A stretch of 34,255 bases of DNA from an uncultured Oscillospiraceae bacterium. Lineage in GTDB: Bacteria > Bacillota > Clostridia > Oscillospirales > Oscillospiraceae. The DNA lies in assembly GCA_947632175.1 (NCBI GenBank), contig CANROC010000026.1, positions 1 through 34,255 on the forward strand, in the 5' to 3' direction. Position 1 is the stretch's first letter; every line of letters begins with the position of its first letter. The notes beneath the pieces were generated by a model, which worked only from the letters and a program-made list of their open reading frames with translations, had not been told where the DNA came from and made no database searches. Position numbers and translations under genes: made by a program. Of this stretch, positions 25,052-33,165 are shown piece after piece.

Positions 25052-26686
25052 ATGGAATTTACGCTGAACGTGCCAACGCCGGGAGCCATGACATATGTGT
25101 CGAGAAGCATCCCGTCTGTGACGGTGGAACAGCGGGAGAGGGCTTTGAAGGCCACCCACTACAACGAGTTTGCCTTCCCCGCCGGGATGCTGACGGTGGA
25201 TATGCTGTCCGACTCCGGCACCACGGCCATGACGGACCTGCAGTGGGCGTCCATGTTCCTGGGCGACGAGTCCTACGGGCGCAACAAGGGGTACTATGTC
25301 CTGTTAGAGGCGTTCCGGGACATCTTCGAGCGCGGCGGGGAGCGAAATTGGAAAAAGTCCATCGACCTCATCCGCACGGGCTGCACGGACATTGACAAAA
25401 TGATGGACGAGCTCTATCTGTGCGAATACGAGGGCGGGCTTTTCAACGGCGGGGCAAAACAGCTTGAGCGGCCCAACGCCTTCATCATCCAGCAGGGGCG
25501 GGCGGCGGAGTCGGTGCTCTTTGAGCTGGTGCGCTCCATCATGGGCAAGCGCCACCCCGGTCACGTCTTTACCATCCCCTCCAACGGGCATTTTGACACC
25601 ACCGAGGGCAACATCAAGCAGATGGGGTCCATCCCGCGAAACCTCTACAACAAGGAGCTGCTCTACGAGGTCCCGGAGGGCGGCAAGTACGCGCGCAACC
25701 CCTTCAAGGGGGACATGGACGTGGTGAAGCTGCGTCAGCTCATCGAGGCCGTGGGCCCGGAGAACGTGCCCCTCATCTACACCACCATCACCAACAACAC
25801 CGTCTGCGGTCAGCCCGTCTCCATGCGGTCCATCCGGGAGACGGCGAAAATCGCGGCAGAGTACGACATCCCCTTCATGTTCGACGCCGCCCGCTGGGCG
25901 GAGAACGCCTGCTTCATAAAGCTCAACGAGCCGGGGTATGAGGACAAGTCCATCGCCGAGATTGCCACGGAGATGTTTTCCTATTGCGACGGCTTCACCA
26001 TGAGCGCAAAAAAGAACGGCCACGCCAACATGGGCGGTATGCTGGCCTTTAGGGACCGGGGCCGCTTCTGGCGCAAATTCTCCGACTTCAACCCGGACGG
26101 CAGCGTGAAAACCGATGTGGGTGTTCTGTTGAAGGTCAAGCAGATCTCCAGCTACGGCAATGACTCCTACGGCGGGATGTCTGGCCGGGACATCATGGCT
26201 CTGGCGGCGGGATTATATGAGGAATGTGATTTCAATTACCAAAAGGCCCGCATCGACCAGTGTGAGTATCTGGCCCAGGGCTTCTATAAGGCCGGGGTCA
26301 AAGGCGTAGTCCTCCCCGCCGGTGGCCACGGGGTCTACATCAACATGACGGAGTTTTTCGACGGCAAGCGCAGCCATGAGAGCTTCGCCGGTCAGGGCTT
26401 CTCCGTGGAGCTCATCCGGCGCTACGGCATCCGGGTCAGCGAGCTGGGCGACTACTCGATGGAATACGACCTCAAGACCCCGGAGCAGCAGGAGGAGCTT
26501 TGCAACGTGGTCCGCTTCGCCGTAAACCGCAGCCAACTCAGCCGGGAGCATCTCGACTATGTGGTCGCGGCGGTAAGGGCGCTATATGAGGACCGGGAGA
26601 GCATACCGAATATGCGTATCACCTGGGGTCACGACCTCCCCATGCGCCACTTTCACGCCTTTTTGGAGCCGTACCCCAACGAGTAA
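25052..26686 (+). CDS. Tryptophanase-family beta-eliminating lyase
   Basis: A 544-residue PLP enzyme of the tryptophanase/tyrosine phenol-lyase family. TLTDSG-like MLSDSGTTAMTD is at 51-62, NNTVCGQPVSM at 248-258, the cofactor-binding Asp278 and Arg281 in MFDAARWAENA, and the Schiff-base lysine in TMSAKKNGHANMGG (Lys321 by analogy with E. coli TnaA Lys270). The reaction would be cleavage of tryptophan to indole, pyruvate and ammonia; tyrosine or a related substrate cannot be excluded. It is about 70 residues longer than E. coli TnaA, mainly through an extra segment around residues 95-140. Start chosen by AAGGGAG at 9-nt spacing. No permease gene and no TnaC-type leader were seen beside it. 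Flanked by terminators on both sides, so it is a single-gene unit. Confidence 0.85.
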   Translation: MEFTLNVPTPGAMTYVSRSIPSVTVEQRERALKATHYNEFAFPAGMLTVDMLSDSGTTAMTDLQWASMFLGDESYGRNKGYYVLLEAFRDIFERGGERNWKKSIDLIRTGCTDIDKMMDELYLCEYEGGLFNGGAKQLERPNAFIIQQGRAAESVLFELVRSIMGKRHPGHVFTIPSNGHFDTTEGNIKQMGSIPRNLYNKELLYEVPEGGKYARNPFKGDMDVVKLRQLIEAVGPENVPLIYTTITNNTVCGQPVSMRSIRETAKIAAEYDIPFMFDAARWAENACFIKLNEPGYEDKSIAEIATEMFSYCDGFTMSAKKNGHANMGGMLAFRDRGRFWRKFSDFNPDGSVKTDVGVLLKVKQISSYGNDSYGGMSGRDIMALAAGLYEECDFNYQKARIDQCEYLAQGFYKAGVKGVVLPAGGHGVYINMTEFFDGKRSHESFAGQGFSVELIRRYGIRVSELGDYSMEYDLKTPEQQEELCNVVRFAVNRSQLSREHLDYVVAAVRALYEDRESIPNMRITWGHDLPMRHFHAFLEPYPNE

Positions 26687-26707
26687 CTGTATTTGTTTTT
26701 CCACATG

Positions 26708-26747
26708 AAAAAACGGAGGCTTCCCGTGTCGGGGGCCTCCATTTTTT
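26708..26747. terminator. Bidirectional terminator after the lyase gene
   Basis: Stem GGAGGC...GCCTCC with an inner CCCG/CGGG (26715-26740), then ATTTTTTC on + and a matching A6 run on the other side. Confidence 0.8.
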
Positions 26748-27156
26748 CAAAAAAATTTTTTACCATGGTCCATAAACGAGTGAAAACTGTCCGTTGTAAG
26801 GTGGAGGCATATAAAGAGCTCTTTTGCCCTACAACTGAATAAGTCACTCATCAGATACGTTCCTGCACAAGCAAGCCAAGGCGGGCGGAGCGCCGTGACC
26901 TCGAAAGAGAGAGCGATACATCCGTACCCGCATGAGCCGGATTGCAACCGGCTCGGCCAGGACCTTTGCAGGGATAATGATACTTCCGTAATTCGCGGCC
27001 CGGCCATGATGAAGGCGGGGAGGTTAGAACCCTATGGAGCGGTCAGCAAGCCGCCGTCTGATGTTTCCCCACCGGGGGTGCCGAGGGCAAATACGGTAAA
27101 AAAGTTATGAAGCCGGACCGTGGGATACCCGGTCCGGCTTACATAGGAGCAAGAGC
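26748..27156. ncRNA. Structured non-coding stretch upstream of the toxin gene (candidate RNA)
   Basis: About 400 nt without a gene that has a ribosome site. It holds GAGCCGG/CCGGCTC (26934-26953), GCGG/CCGC near 27037-27054, CCCC-ACC-GGGG near 27067-27077 and an 11-bp stem at 27110-27140. GC content is high from about 26880 on. It may be the 5' leader of the mazF-recombinase operon or a separate RNA. Not a group II intron as far as I can see. Confidence 0.35.
27110..27140 (+). promoter_or_regulatory. Stable hairpin just upstream of the toxin ribosome site
   Basis: AAGCCGGACCG pairs with CGGTCCGGCTT (11 bp, 9-nt loop). No T tract. It ends 5 nt before AGGAGC and leaves that site free, so it may protect or position the transcript. 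Confidence 0.5.
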
Positions 27157-27579
27157 ATGAACAATGGAATTAAACCTGAGTTTGAAAGCAAAATCTCTCC
27201 CCTGACGGAGTGGGAGTACCGGCGTGGCGAGGTCTACCTCGCTGACCTGAACCCATATAGAGGCTCTGAGCAGGGCGGCACACGCCCTGTTCTTCTTTTG
27301 CAGAACAACGTGGGCAATATCTACTGTCCCACCCTGATCGTCGCCCCCATCACCTCCCGCCAGGGCAAGAAGCCGCACCAGCCCACCCATTGCGGCCTCG
27401 GGCACACCGTCGGCCTCCCGGAGCGGTCCATGGTGATGCTGGAGCAGCTCAGGACCATCGACAAGAGCCGCGTCATCCGCTTCATGGGAAAGCTCAAAGC
27501 CGAAAAAATGCGTGAGATCGACGCCGCTCTCGAAGTAAGCCTCGGCCTCCACATCCCGGAGGAGATGGAGGCACCGTGA
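27157..27579 (+). CDS. MazF/PemK-family toxin (mRNA interferase)
   Basis: A 140-residue protein. Family motifs: YRRGEVYLADLNPYRGSEQG near residues 21-40, GTRPVLLLQNNVGN, the PTLIVAPIT strand, and VMLEQLRTIDKSRV near 94-107. These match the SH3-like fold of MazF endoribonucleases, which cut mRNA at short sequences. No antitoxin gene is visible upstream; the only close partner is the small gene that follows at 12 nt. It heads the operon that continues into the serine recombinases. It could act in element maintenance or have become a regulator of its operon. Confidence 0.85.
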   Translation: MNNGIKPEFESKISPLTEWEYRRGEVYLADLNPYRGSEQGGTRPVLLLQNNVGNIYCPTLIVAPITSRQGKKPHQPTHCGLGHTVGLPERSMVMLEQLRTIDKSRVIRFMGKLKAEKMREIDAALEVSLGLHIPEEMEAP

Positions 27580-27590
27580 AGGAGGATGAA

Positions 27591-27797
27591 ATGAACAGCA
27601 CCGGCCCTCAGACTGAATTGGTGGACATCCGCGATGTCCGTGTAGATAAAGCTCTCCCCCGGCAGGAGCGTATCGCGTCCTTCATCCGGCAGATCAAGGA
27701 CCCGTACCATTTCCGATGCGGGGAGTATATCATCCATGTGAAATTCGCCAACAACGGGGCGACTCTGGAAAACCGGCTCCACGGCATTCTGCGGTAG
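27591..27797 (+). CDS. Small DUF6870-like protein
   Basis: A 68-residue protein: VDIRDVRVDKALPRQERIAS, then FIRQIKDPYHFRCGEYIIHV and LENRLHGIL at the end. This pattern is common in a small gene found just upstream of serine recombinases in Clostridia; the function is unknown. ATG 27591 is preferred over the GTG at 27576 because GGAGG lies at 27581-27585. Its position directly after mazF makes an antitoxin role worth testing, though nothing in the sequence shows it. Confidence 0.65.
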   Translation: MNSTGPQTELVDIRDVRVDKALPRQERIASFIRQIKDPYHFRCGEYIIHVKFANNGATLENRLHGILR

Positions 27798-27863
27798 CGG
27801 GAACCTTGCGGGCTTGTTTCCCCCGTGGCACAATGGGGACGGAAAAGGAAGAAGGCCGAAATT

Positions 27864-27893
27864 CCCTCCAGTCCTAAGACACTGAAAGGAGGG
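27864..27893 (+). promoter_or_regulatory. Possible ribosome-site sequestering stem
   Basis: CCCTCC (27864-27869) is complementary to GGAGGG (27888-27893), the ribosome site of the first recombinase. An inner CAGT/ACTG pairing competes with it. Pairing would hide the site and lower translation. Confidence 0.35.
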
Positions 27894-27899
27894 TATCTC

Positions 27900-29529
27900 A
27901 TGCCGAAATATAAAGCTGCCGCGTATATCCGGCTGTCCTATGCGGCGGACCACTCCAATGAGAGCGACAGCGTGGCGAACCAGCGGAAACTCATTGAAAA
28001 CTTCGTCTCCCGGAACCCGGACATTCAGCTCGTCTGCGAGAAGGTGGACGATGGGTACAGCGGCATCCTCTTTGACCGTCCCGCCTTCGTGGAAATGATG
28101 CGGGATGTGACTGACGGGAAGATCAACTGCGTCATTGTCAAGGACCTCTCACGCCTGGGGCGTGAGTACATCGAGACGGGCCGCTACCTCCGGCGCATCT
28201 TCCCCACCTACGGGGTCCGCTTTATCTCCATCAACGACGGAGTGGACACCGCTCTGGAGGACGACAACGGCAACAGTGAGCTGACCGTCACCATGAAAAA
28301 CGTCATAAACGATGCGTACTGCCGGGACATCTCCATTAAGACCCGGAGCGCCTTGGACGTAAAGCGCAGGAGCGGAGACTTCACGGGGGCTTTCCCCGTG
28401 TACGGCTATTTTAAATCCGGGGAGGACAAAAACAGGCTCGTCCCCGACCCATACGCCTCCAATATCGTGAAAGACATTTTTCGGATGCGTCTGGAGGGGC
28501 GAAGCGCCGCCAGGATCGCCGCCGAGCTGAACCGTCTCTGCGTCCTCTCTCCGTTGGCTTACAAGAAGAACAACGGACTGCCCTACGGGAAGAACGGTTA
28601 CGCGGACCGGGCTGACTGCAAATGGTCTGCCACCACGGTCATACGCATTTTGCAGGACGAGACATACACCGGCACTCTCGTCCAAGGGCGGCGCGGGTCA
28701 CGGGACTACAAAAACAAGGCCGTTCAAAATCTTCCCGCCTCCCAATGGATACGGGTTGAGAACGCCCATGAAGCCCTGGTGTCGCAGATCGACTTCCGTC
28801 TGGTGCAGCAGCTCCGGGGCCAGGACACCCGCACGTCCCCCAAGGAGGATAAGGTCTATCTGTTCTCCGGCGTCCTCATCTGCGGATGCTGCGGCGGTCG
28901 CATGGTGAGAAAGACGAACCGCTCCGGGGATAGGGTCTACCACTATTACCACTGTCCCACCGGGAGGGAAGAAAAAAGGCTGTCACAGCCCTGTGACAGT
29001 GAAAGAGAGCGAGCTAATCCGCTGTGTCAGCGATCTTGTCCGGGGGTACATCGGGAACATCGCCACCCTCAGTGAGATGATGGCCGGGACGGAGCTTGCG
29101 CGTATCTGCCAGGAGAAGGCCATGAGATTCGCCGCCCAAATCCAGGACAACGAGCGCCAGCTTGAACAGACGATGGAGTTCAGGTCCCGGCTCTATGAAA
29201 ACCTCATCAGCGGCAATATCACCAAGCAGGAGTACACCTACCACAAGCAGAAGTACACCTGCCGTGCCGACGAGCTCCAGACCAGCATCGCCGAGCTCCG
29301 GGAGAAGGCGGAGAACGCCCAGGCGGGGCTGGAGGGCCAAAGCGAGTGGATGGAGCGTTTTCTGCAATTTGAGGGCATGGAGGAGCTGACCCGCACCGCT
29401 GTTGTCCAGCTCATCCACAGCATCCGCGTTGTGAGCAAGAAGGAGCTCGAAATCAAATACAACTTTGACGATGAGTACCGGGAGCTCATGGAGCTTCTGG
29501 CCTCCGCGCCGTCAAGAAAGGCGGGATAA
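27900..29529 (+). pseudogene. Large serine recombinase 1, frameshifted in an A6 run
   Basis: Resolvase catalytic domain with Ser13 in AAYIRLS, VKDLSRLGREYIETG for the conserved arginines, then a recombinase domain and zinc-ribbon start CGCCGGRMV. After GREEK the frame shifts: the product would end at 29075 with unrelated residues, while the expected continuation KGCHSPVTVKESEL lies in the +1 frame and runs to 29529. Removing one A from the A6 at 28972-28977 gives an intact protein of about 542 residues, and restores the zinc-ribbon Cys in KGC and the coiled-coil tail. So this is a recent indel, a sequence error, or a slippage site. ATG 27900 follows AAAGGAGGG. Confidence 0.8.
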
Positions 29530-29531
29530 TC

Positions 29532-31187
29532 ATGGCAAGAAAAAGTAGAAAATCCCCTGTGGAGGTTACACCTTCTGTTGAGGATCAGTCCATCCGCGCC
29601 GCCATATATATTCGGCTCTCCGTGGAGGATAAGTACACCGGCAGCAACTCCATCGAGACGCAGGGGATGATCATAGATAACTATATTCGGCGAAACCCGG
29701 AGATCACCGTCTATGACACCTACATCGACAACGGCCAAACGGGTATGACCTTTGACCGTCCCGCTTTTCAAAGGATGCTGTCGGACATAGAGGCCGGTCA
29801 CGTCAACTGCGTCATTGTCAAGGACCTGTCTCGCTTGGGCAGGAACACCATCGACACCGGCTACTACATCGAGCAGTATTTCAAGGTCCACCATGTCCGT
29901 TTCATCGCCGTCAACGACCAATTTGACACCGCCGACCCAGATGGCAGCGCCAACATCTTCCTCCCCCTGCGGAACATGGTAAACGAGGCTTACGCCTTGG
30001 ACATCAGCCGGAAGGTCAAGGCCCAGCAGCGTCAGGCGATGCGGGACGGGAAGTATGTGGGGGGCCGTGCCCCCTACGGATATTTGAAGGACCCGGAGGA
30101 CTGCCACCGGCTCATTGTTGACCCCGTGGCCGCCCCCGTGGTCCGGCAGATATTCCAATGGGCCAGTGAGGGCGCGGGACTGAACACCATCGTCCGCCGA
30201 CTGAACGAGGCCGGGTATCAGGCCCCCAGCCATTACAAGCGGGATATTGGGGAGCTGACCCATGAAGCCCTCATCGGCAGCGGCCAATGGCAGACCAGGA
30301 CAGTGGGGAAGATACTCCGCTCCGGGGTCTACACCGGGGATATGGTCCAGGGATGCACAAAGACCATCGACCATAGACAGGTCCCGGCCCCGCCGGAGGA
30401 ATGGACCGTCGTACCCGGCACTCACGAGGCCATTGTCAGCCGGGAGCTTTTCGATAGGGTCCAGGGGATGCTTGAAGCCACGGCGCGAGAACACGCCGGG
30501 AAGCCTGTTGACGCCTATTCGGACAATCCGTTGAAGGGCATCGTATTCTGCGCCGACTGCGGCAGGCCCCTCCACCGCCAGCGTTGCCGCCGCAAGAAAA
30601 CTGCGGATAAATACATCTACTATTGTCTCACAAATTCCCGTATATCAGAAGGCGGCTGCTCCGGCGTGTTCATTTATGAGGACGACCTTCTCGCCTCCTT
30701 AATGACTGTCTTGGTGGAGACGATGGGCACCATCCTTGGGCAGTACAAGCTCTCCCTCGCCAATGAGCAGGGAAGCGCGGAGAGGATCGACACTCTCAAA
30801 GAGCGGGCGGCCTCCCTCAATCGGGAGCTCAACAAAATGTGGGTGTTCTCTGGAAGTCTCTATGAGAACCTCGTTCAAGGTGTGTTGGACACCACGGAAT
30901 ATCTCCGGCTGAAGGAAGCCTACGCGCAGAAGGCCGACGCCCTGACAGCCGAGCTGGAAACGGTGTCCTCCGAGCTTCAGGTCATAAAGGAGAAGTCCGA
31001 GAAAATAATGAGCCTCGCCCGTGACGCGCGAGAGATACGCAAAAACCGGCGCTTGACATCGGAGCTCATCCACCGGCTCATTGAGCGGGTGGAGGTTTCC
31101 CACGACAAACAGATCACCGTCACCTATACCTTTGTCACCGACTATGAACACTACAAGGAGGCGCTGGAACGGTGCGCGAATATGTGA
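29532..31187 (+). CDS. Large serine recombinase 2
   Basis: 551 residues, apparently intact. A 20-residue N-terminal extension precedes the resolvase domain with nucleophile Ser30 in AAIYIRLSVED. VKDLSRLGRNTIDTGYY carries conserved active-site residues. A recombinase DNA-binding domain (about 165-290) is followed by a zinc ribbon (FCADCGRPLHRQRC, then YYCL...GGC) and a long coiled coil (about 400-500) that in this class controls integration against excision. It starts 3 nt after the stop of recombinase 1 and its end overlaps recombinase 3, so the three are co-translated. Confidence 0.92.
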   Translation: MARKSRKSPVEVTPSVEDQSIRAAIYIRLSVEDKYTGSNSIETQGMIIDNYIRRNPEITVYDTYIDNGQTGMTFDRPAFQRMLSDIEAGHVNCVIVKDLSRLGRNTIDTGYYIEQYFKVHHVRFIAVNDQFDTADPDGSANIFLPLRNMVNEAYALDISRKVKAQQRQAMRDGKYVGGRAPYGYLKDPEDCHRLIVDPVAAPVVRQIFQWASEGAGLNTIVRRLNEAGYQAPSHYKRDIGELTHEALIGSGQWQTRTVGKILRSGVYTGDMVQGCTKTIDHRQVPAPPEEWTVVPGTHEAIVSRELFDRVQGMLEATAREHAGKPVDAYSDNPLKGIVFCADCGRPLHRQRCRRKKTADKYIYYCLTNSRISEGGCSGVFIYEDDLLASLMTVLVETMGTILGQYKLSLANEQGSAERIDTLKERAASLNRELNKMWVFSGSLYENLVQGVLDTTEYLRLKEAYAQKADALTAELETVSSELQVIKEKSEKIMSLARDAREIRKNRRLTSELIHRLIERVEVSHDKQITVTYTFVTDYEHYKEALERCANM

Positions 31188-32692
31188 TTGCCCTTTACAT
31201 CCGGCTGTCCGTTGAGGATTACAAGTACGAGAGCTTGAGTATCGAGACACAGCGCCGCATCCTCAACGAGTATGCCAACTCGCTCCCGGAGGCTGACGGA
31301 GCGGAAATCTTGGAGTTTGTGGACAATGGATACAGCGGAGCCAACTTTGAGCGGCCTCAGATACAGACCCTCATCGAACGTGTGCGAGCCAATGAGATCG
31401 ACTGCATCATCGTCAAGGACTTCTCCCGCCTTGGCCGAAATTGCATCGAGACGGGATACTTCATGGAGAGGGTATTTCCTCTCTACAACACCCGGTTTAT
31501 CTCCGTCAGCGATGATTTTGACAGCGACCGCCTCCGCTGGGATACTGGCGGAACAGACGTGGTGATGAAGCACATGATAAATGAGGCTTACAGCCGGGAC
31601 CTGTCCGTAAAGACCAGGACCGCTAAATACACCAAGATGCAAAGGGGCGAGTACCAAAGTGCGATCTGCCCCTACGGGTACAGAAAGGGCGGCGACGGGC
31701 GCATGGAGCCGGACCCTGAAAGCGCCGGTGTGGTGAAGGAGATATTTCACCTCGCCGCCTCCGGCGTCTCCGTCTCCGAGATACTGCGGAAACTCTACGA
31801 GAACGGCATCCCCACCCCCGGCGAGTACAAGGCCGCCAAGGGGCAGGTGCTCCATGATGTCTCCCGGACCCACGGGGTATGGTGCAGATCCACCGTCCTG
31901 CGGATATTGGAGGACGAGCGGTACATCGGCACCTACGTCATAGGCAAGCGGAGGGTCACGGAGGTAGGCGGGAAAACCAGCCGGATGCGTGACCGGGGAA
32001 AGTGGTTCACCATCTCCGACTTCCATACCCCCATCGTGGATAAGGACACGTTTCAGAAGGCCCAGGACGCCATCACCCGATACAAGCTCCCGTTCAAGAG
32101 ACGGCACGAATACCCCCTCCGGGGGAAGGTGTTCTGCGGGGTCTGCGGTCACGCTATGAACAGGAGCGTAAACAAGAACGCCTATTATTACTGCTCCCAC
32201 TCCATGTCGATACCTGACCTCTCCTGCCACGGGCTTCGGATGCCGGTCGATGATTTAGAAAGGGCCGTGTTCGATACCATGAGGGCGCAGATGGAGGCCG
32301 TGGCCGGCGAGCTTGAAAGCATCCCGGACGTGAAGGCCCTGACCTCCCAGCGGGACAGCTATGCGGCTCAAGCCGACGCTCTGATGGACGGCAAGTGTGC
32401 GCTCTACGAACGGCTGATGCTTGGGGAGATAGACCAGGACGCCTATAAACGAGAAAAAGCCGAGCTTGACGCCCGACTGACCCAGCTTGAAAACTCCCTG
32501 ACACTTATGAAGGCCCAACTCAAGCGTGAACAGGAGCAAGCGGCTCTGACCGCCGCCCGCCACACCGCCCGCGATGCCCTGACCGCCGCCGACCACCTGA
32601 CCGATTCCCTCGATGACCTCCTAATAGAGAAGGTCCTTATATATCCCGGTAACAGACTTGAAATACAATTAAGTGAACAATTCTTAAAATAG
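31172..32692 (+). CDS. Large serine recombinase 3
   Basis: 506 residues from a GTG, overlapping the end of recombinase 2 by 16 nt; AAGGAGG lies 9 nt upstream. Nucleophile Ser13 in ALYIRLSVEDY, VKDFSRLGRNCIETGYF, a recombinase domain, and a zinc ribbon FCGVCGHAMNRS with YYCSHSMSIPDLSCHG. The coiled-coil tail covers about 370-480. All expected residues are present. Sets of three such enzymes are seen in some Clostridia elements; whether each has its own site or they work as a mixed complex is not known to me. Confidence 0.92.
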   Translation: MREYVIALYIRLSVEDYKYESLSIETQRRILNEYANSLPEADGAEILEFVDNGYSGANFERPQIQTLIERVRANEIDCIIVKDFSRLGRNCIETGYFMERVFPLYNTRFISVSDDFDSDRLRWDTGGTDVVMKHMINEAYSRDLSVKTRTAKYTKMQRGEYQSAICPYGYRKGGDGRMEPDPESAGVVKEIFHLAASGVSVSEILRKLYENGIPTPGEYKAAKGQVLHDVSRTHGVWCRSTVLRILEDERYIGTYVIGKRRVTEVGGKTSRMRDRGKWFTISDFHTPIVDKDTFQKAQDAITRYKLPFKRRHEYPLRGKVFCGVCGHAMNRSVNKNAYYYCSHSMSIPDLSCHGLRMPVDDLERAVFDTMRAQMEAVAGELESIPDVKALTSQRDSYAAQADALMDGKCALYERLMLGEIDQDAYKREKAELDARLTQLENSLTLMKAQLKREQEQAALTAARHTARDALTAADHLTDSLDDLLIEKVLIYPGNRLEIQLSEQFLK

Positions 32693-32714
32693 ACAAGATA
32701 AAGACTCACAAACA

Positions 32715-32764
32715 CGAAAAGTCATGTGAAATTGGGAGTTGAACAATCTCACATGACTTTTTCG
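32715..32764. terminator. Bidirectional terminator between convergent genes
   Basis: CGAAAAGTCATGTGA pairs with TCACATGACTTTTTCG, about 15 bp with a 19-nt loop. T runs appear on both strands, serving the recombinase operon on + and the small genes on -. Confidence 0.85.
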
Positions 32765-32768
32765 TAAG

Positions 32769-32819
32769 CTATTCCTCTGAGTTATAGAAAGCCTTTTTCA
32801 TGGCCTCGAAATAAATCAT
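32769..32819 (-). CDS. Possible 16-residue coupled peptide
   Basis: MIYFEAMKKAFYNSEE begins inside the stop of the 91-residue gene (ATGA overlap), a usual sign of translational coupling. It may be a real tiny protein, or the last part of a longer ancestral reading frame. Confidence 0.25.
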   Translation of the reverse strand: MIYFEAMKKAFYNSEE

Positions 32820-33091
32820 CCTGCACCATTTTCCTGGTTGTATAGATACGCATCCGTTATATCGCTTCTATACTGACGAGTAAGGTCTTCCGCCTCTTCT
32901 CTGATGGATTTACTTACACCGGGGTCGCTTTCCCATGTGATGCTTGAAATCCAAATTTGTCCTATTCTGCTAGATCCTTTGACAAGATGCCAATGTATTG
33001 GTTCCCGTTTGCAGTCATCCTTTTTCACGTCAACTTCCATGTGATACCCATATTCCTTAAGGTCTTTTTCAAAACGTCTAGGAAATCCCAT
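32816..33091 (-). CDS. Small AT-rich hypothetical protein
   Basis: A 91-residue soluble, charged protein (MGFPRRFEKDLKEYGYHMEV..., IHWHLVKGSSRIGQIWIS in the middle). I do not recognise the family. Support for a real gene: AAAGGAG 12 nt upstream, a good promoter at 33137-33165, and a terminator downstream. Base composition is lower in GC than the recombinases on one side and the integrase on the other, so it probably arrived with the segment that broke the integrase gene. Confidence 0.65.
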   Translation of the reverse strand: MGFPRRFEKDLKEYGYHMEVDVKKDDCKREPIHWHLVKGSSRIGQIWISSITWESDPGVSKSIREEAEDLTRQYRSDITDAYLYNQENGAG

Positions 33092-33136
33092 ACTCTTAAA
33101 CGGCTCCTTTCAGTAAAGTGATAACCCAACATTTTT

Positions 33137-33165
33137 ATCAAACTATGTAGCAACTTTTATGTCAA
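33137..33165 (-). promoter_or_regulatory. Promoter of the small hypothetical gene
   Basis: On the - strand TTGACA (33165-33160), a 17-nt spacer and TTTGAT (33142-33137). About 46 nt upstream of the start codon. Confidence 0.7.

Noticed and set aside
26895-27110. 71-codon + strand frame upstream of the toxin gene
   Set aside because: No ribosome site and stem-rich DNA; kept as non-coding unless homology shows otherwise.
28972-28978. Programmed -1 frameshift at AAAAAAG in recombinase 1
   Set aside because: The heptamer is out of phase with the reading frame and the needed shift is +1 (or -2), so the simple ribosomal mechanism does not fit.
28993-29529. Separate gene starting at GTG 28993
   Set aside because: It is the expected zinc-ribbon end and coiled-coil tail of recombinase 1, with no own ribosome site; better explained by an indel in the A6 run.
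29238-30575. 445-codon - strand frame opposite recombinase 2
   Set aside because: Recombinase motifs on the + strand are complete; the antisense product has no features.
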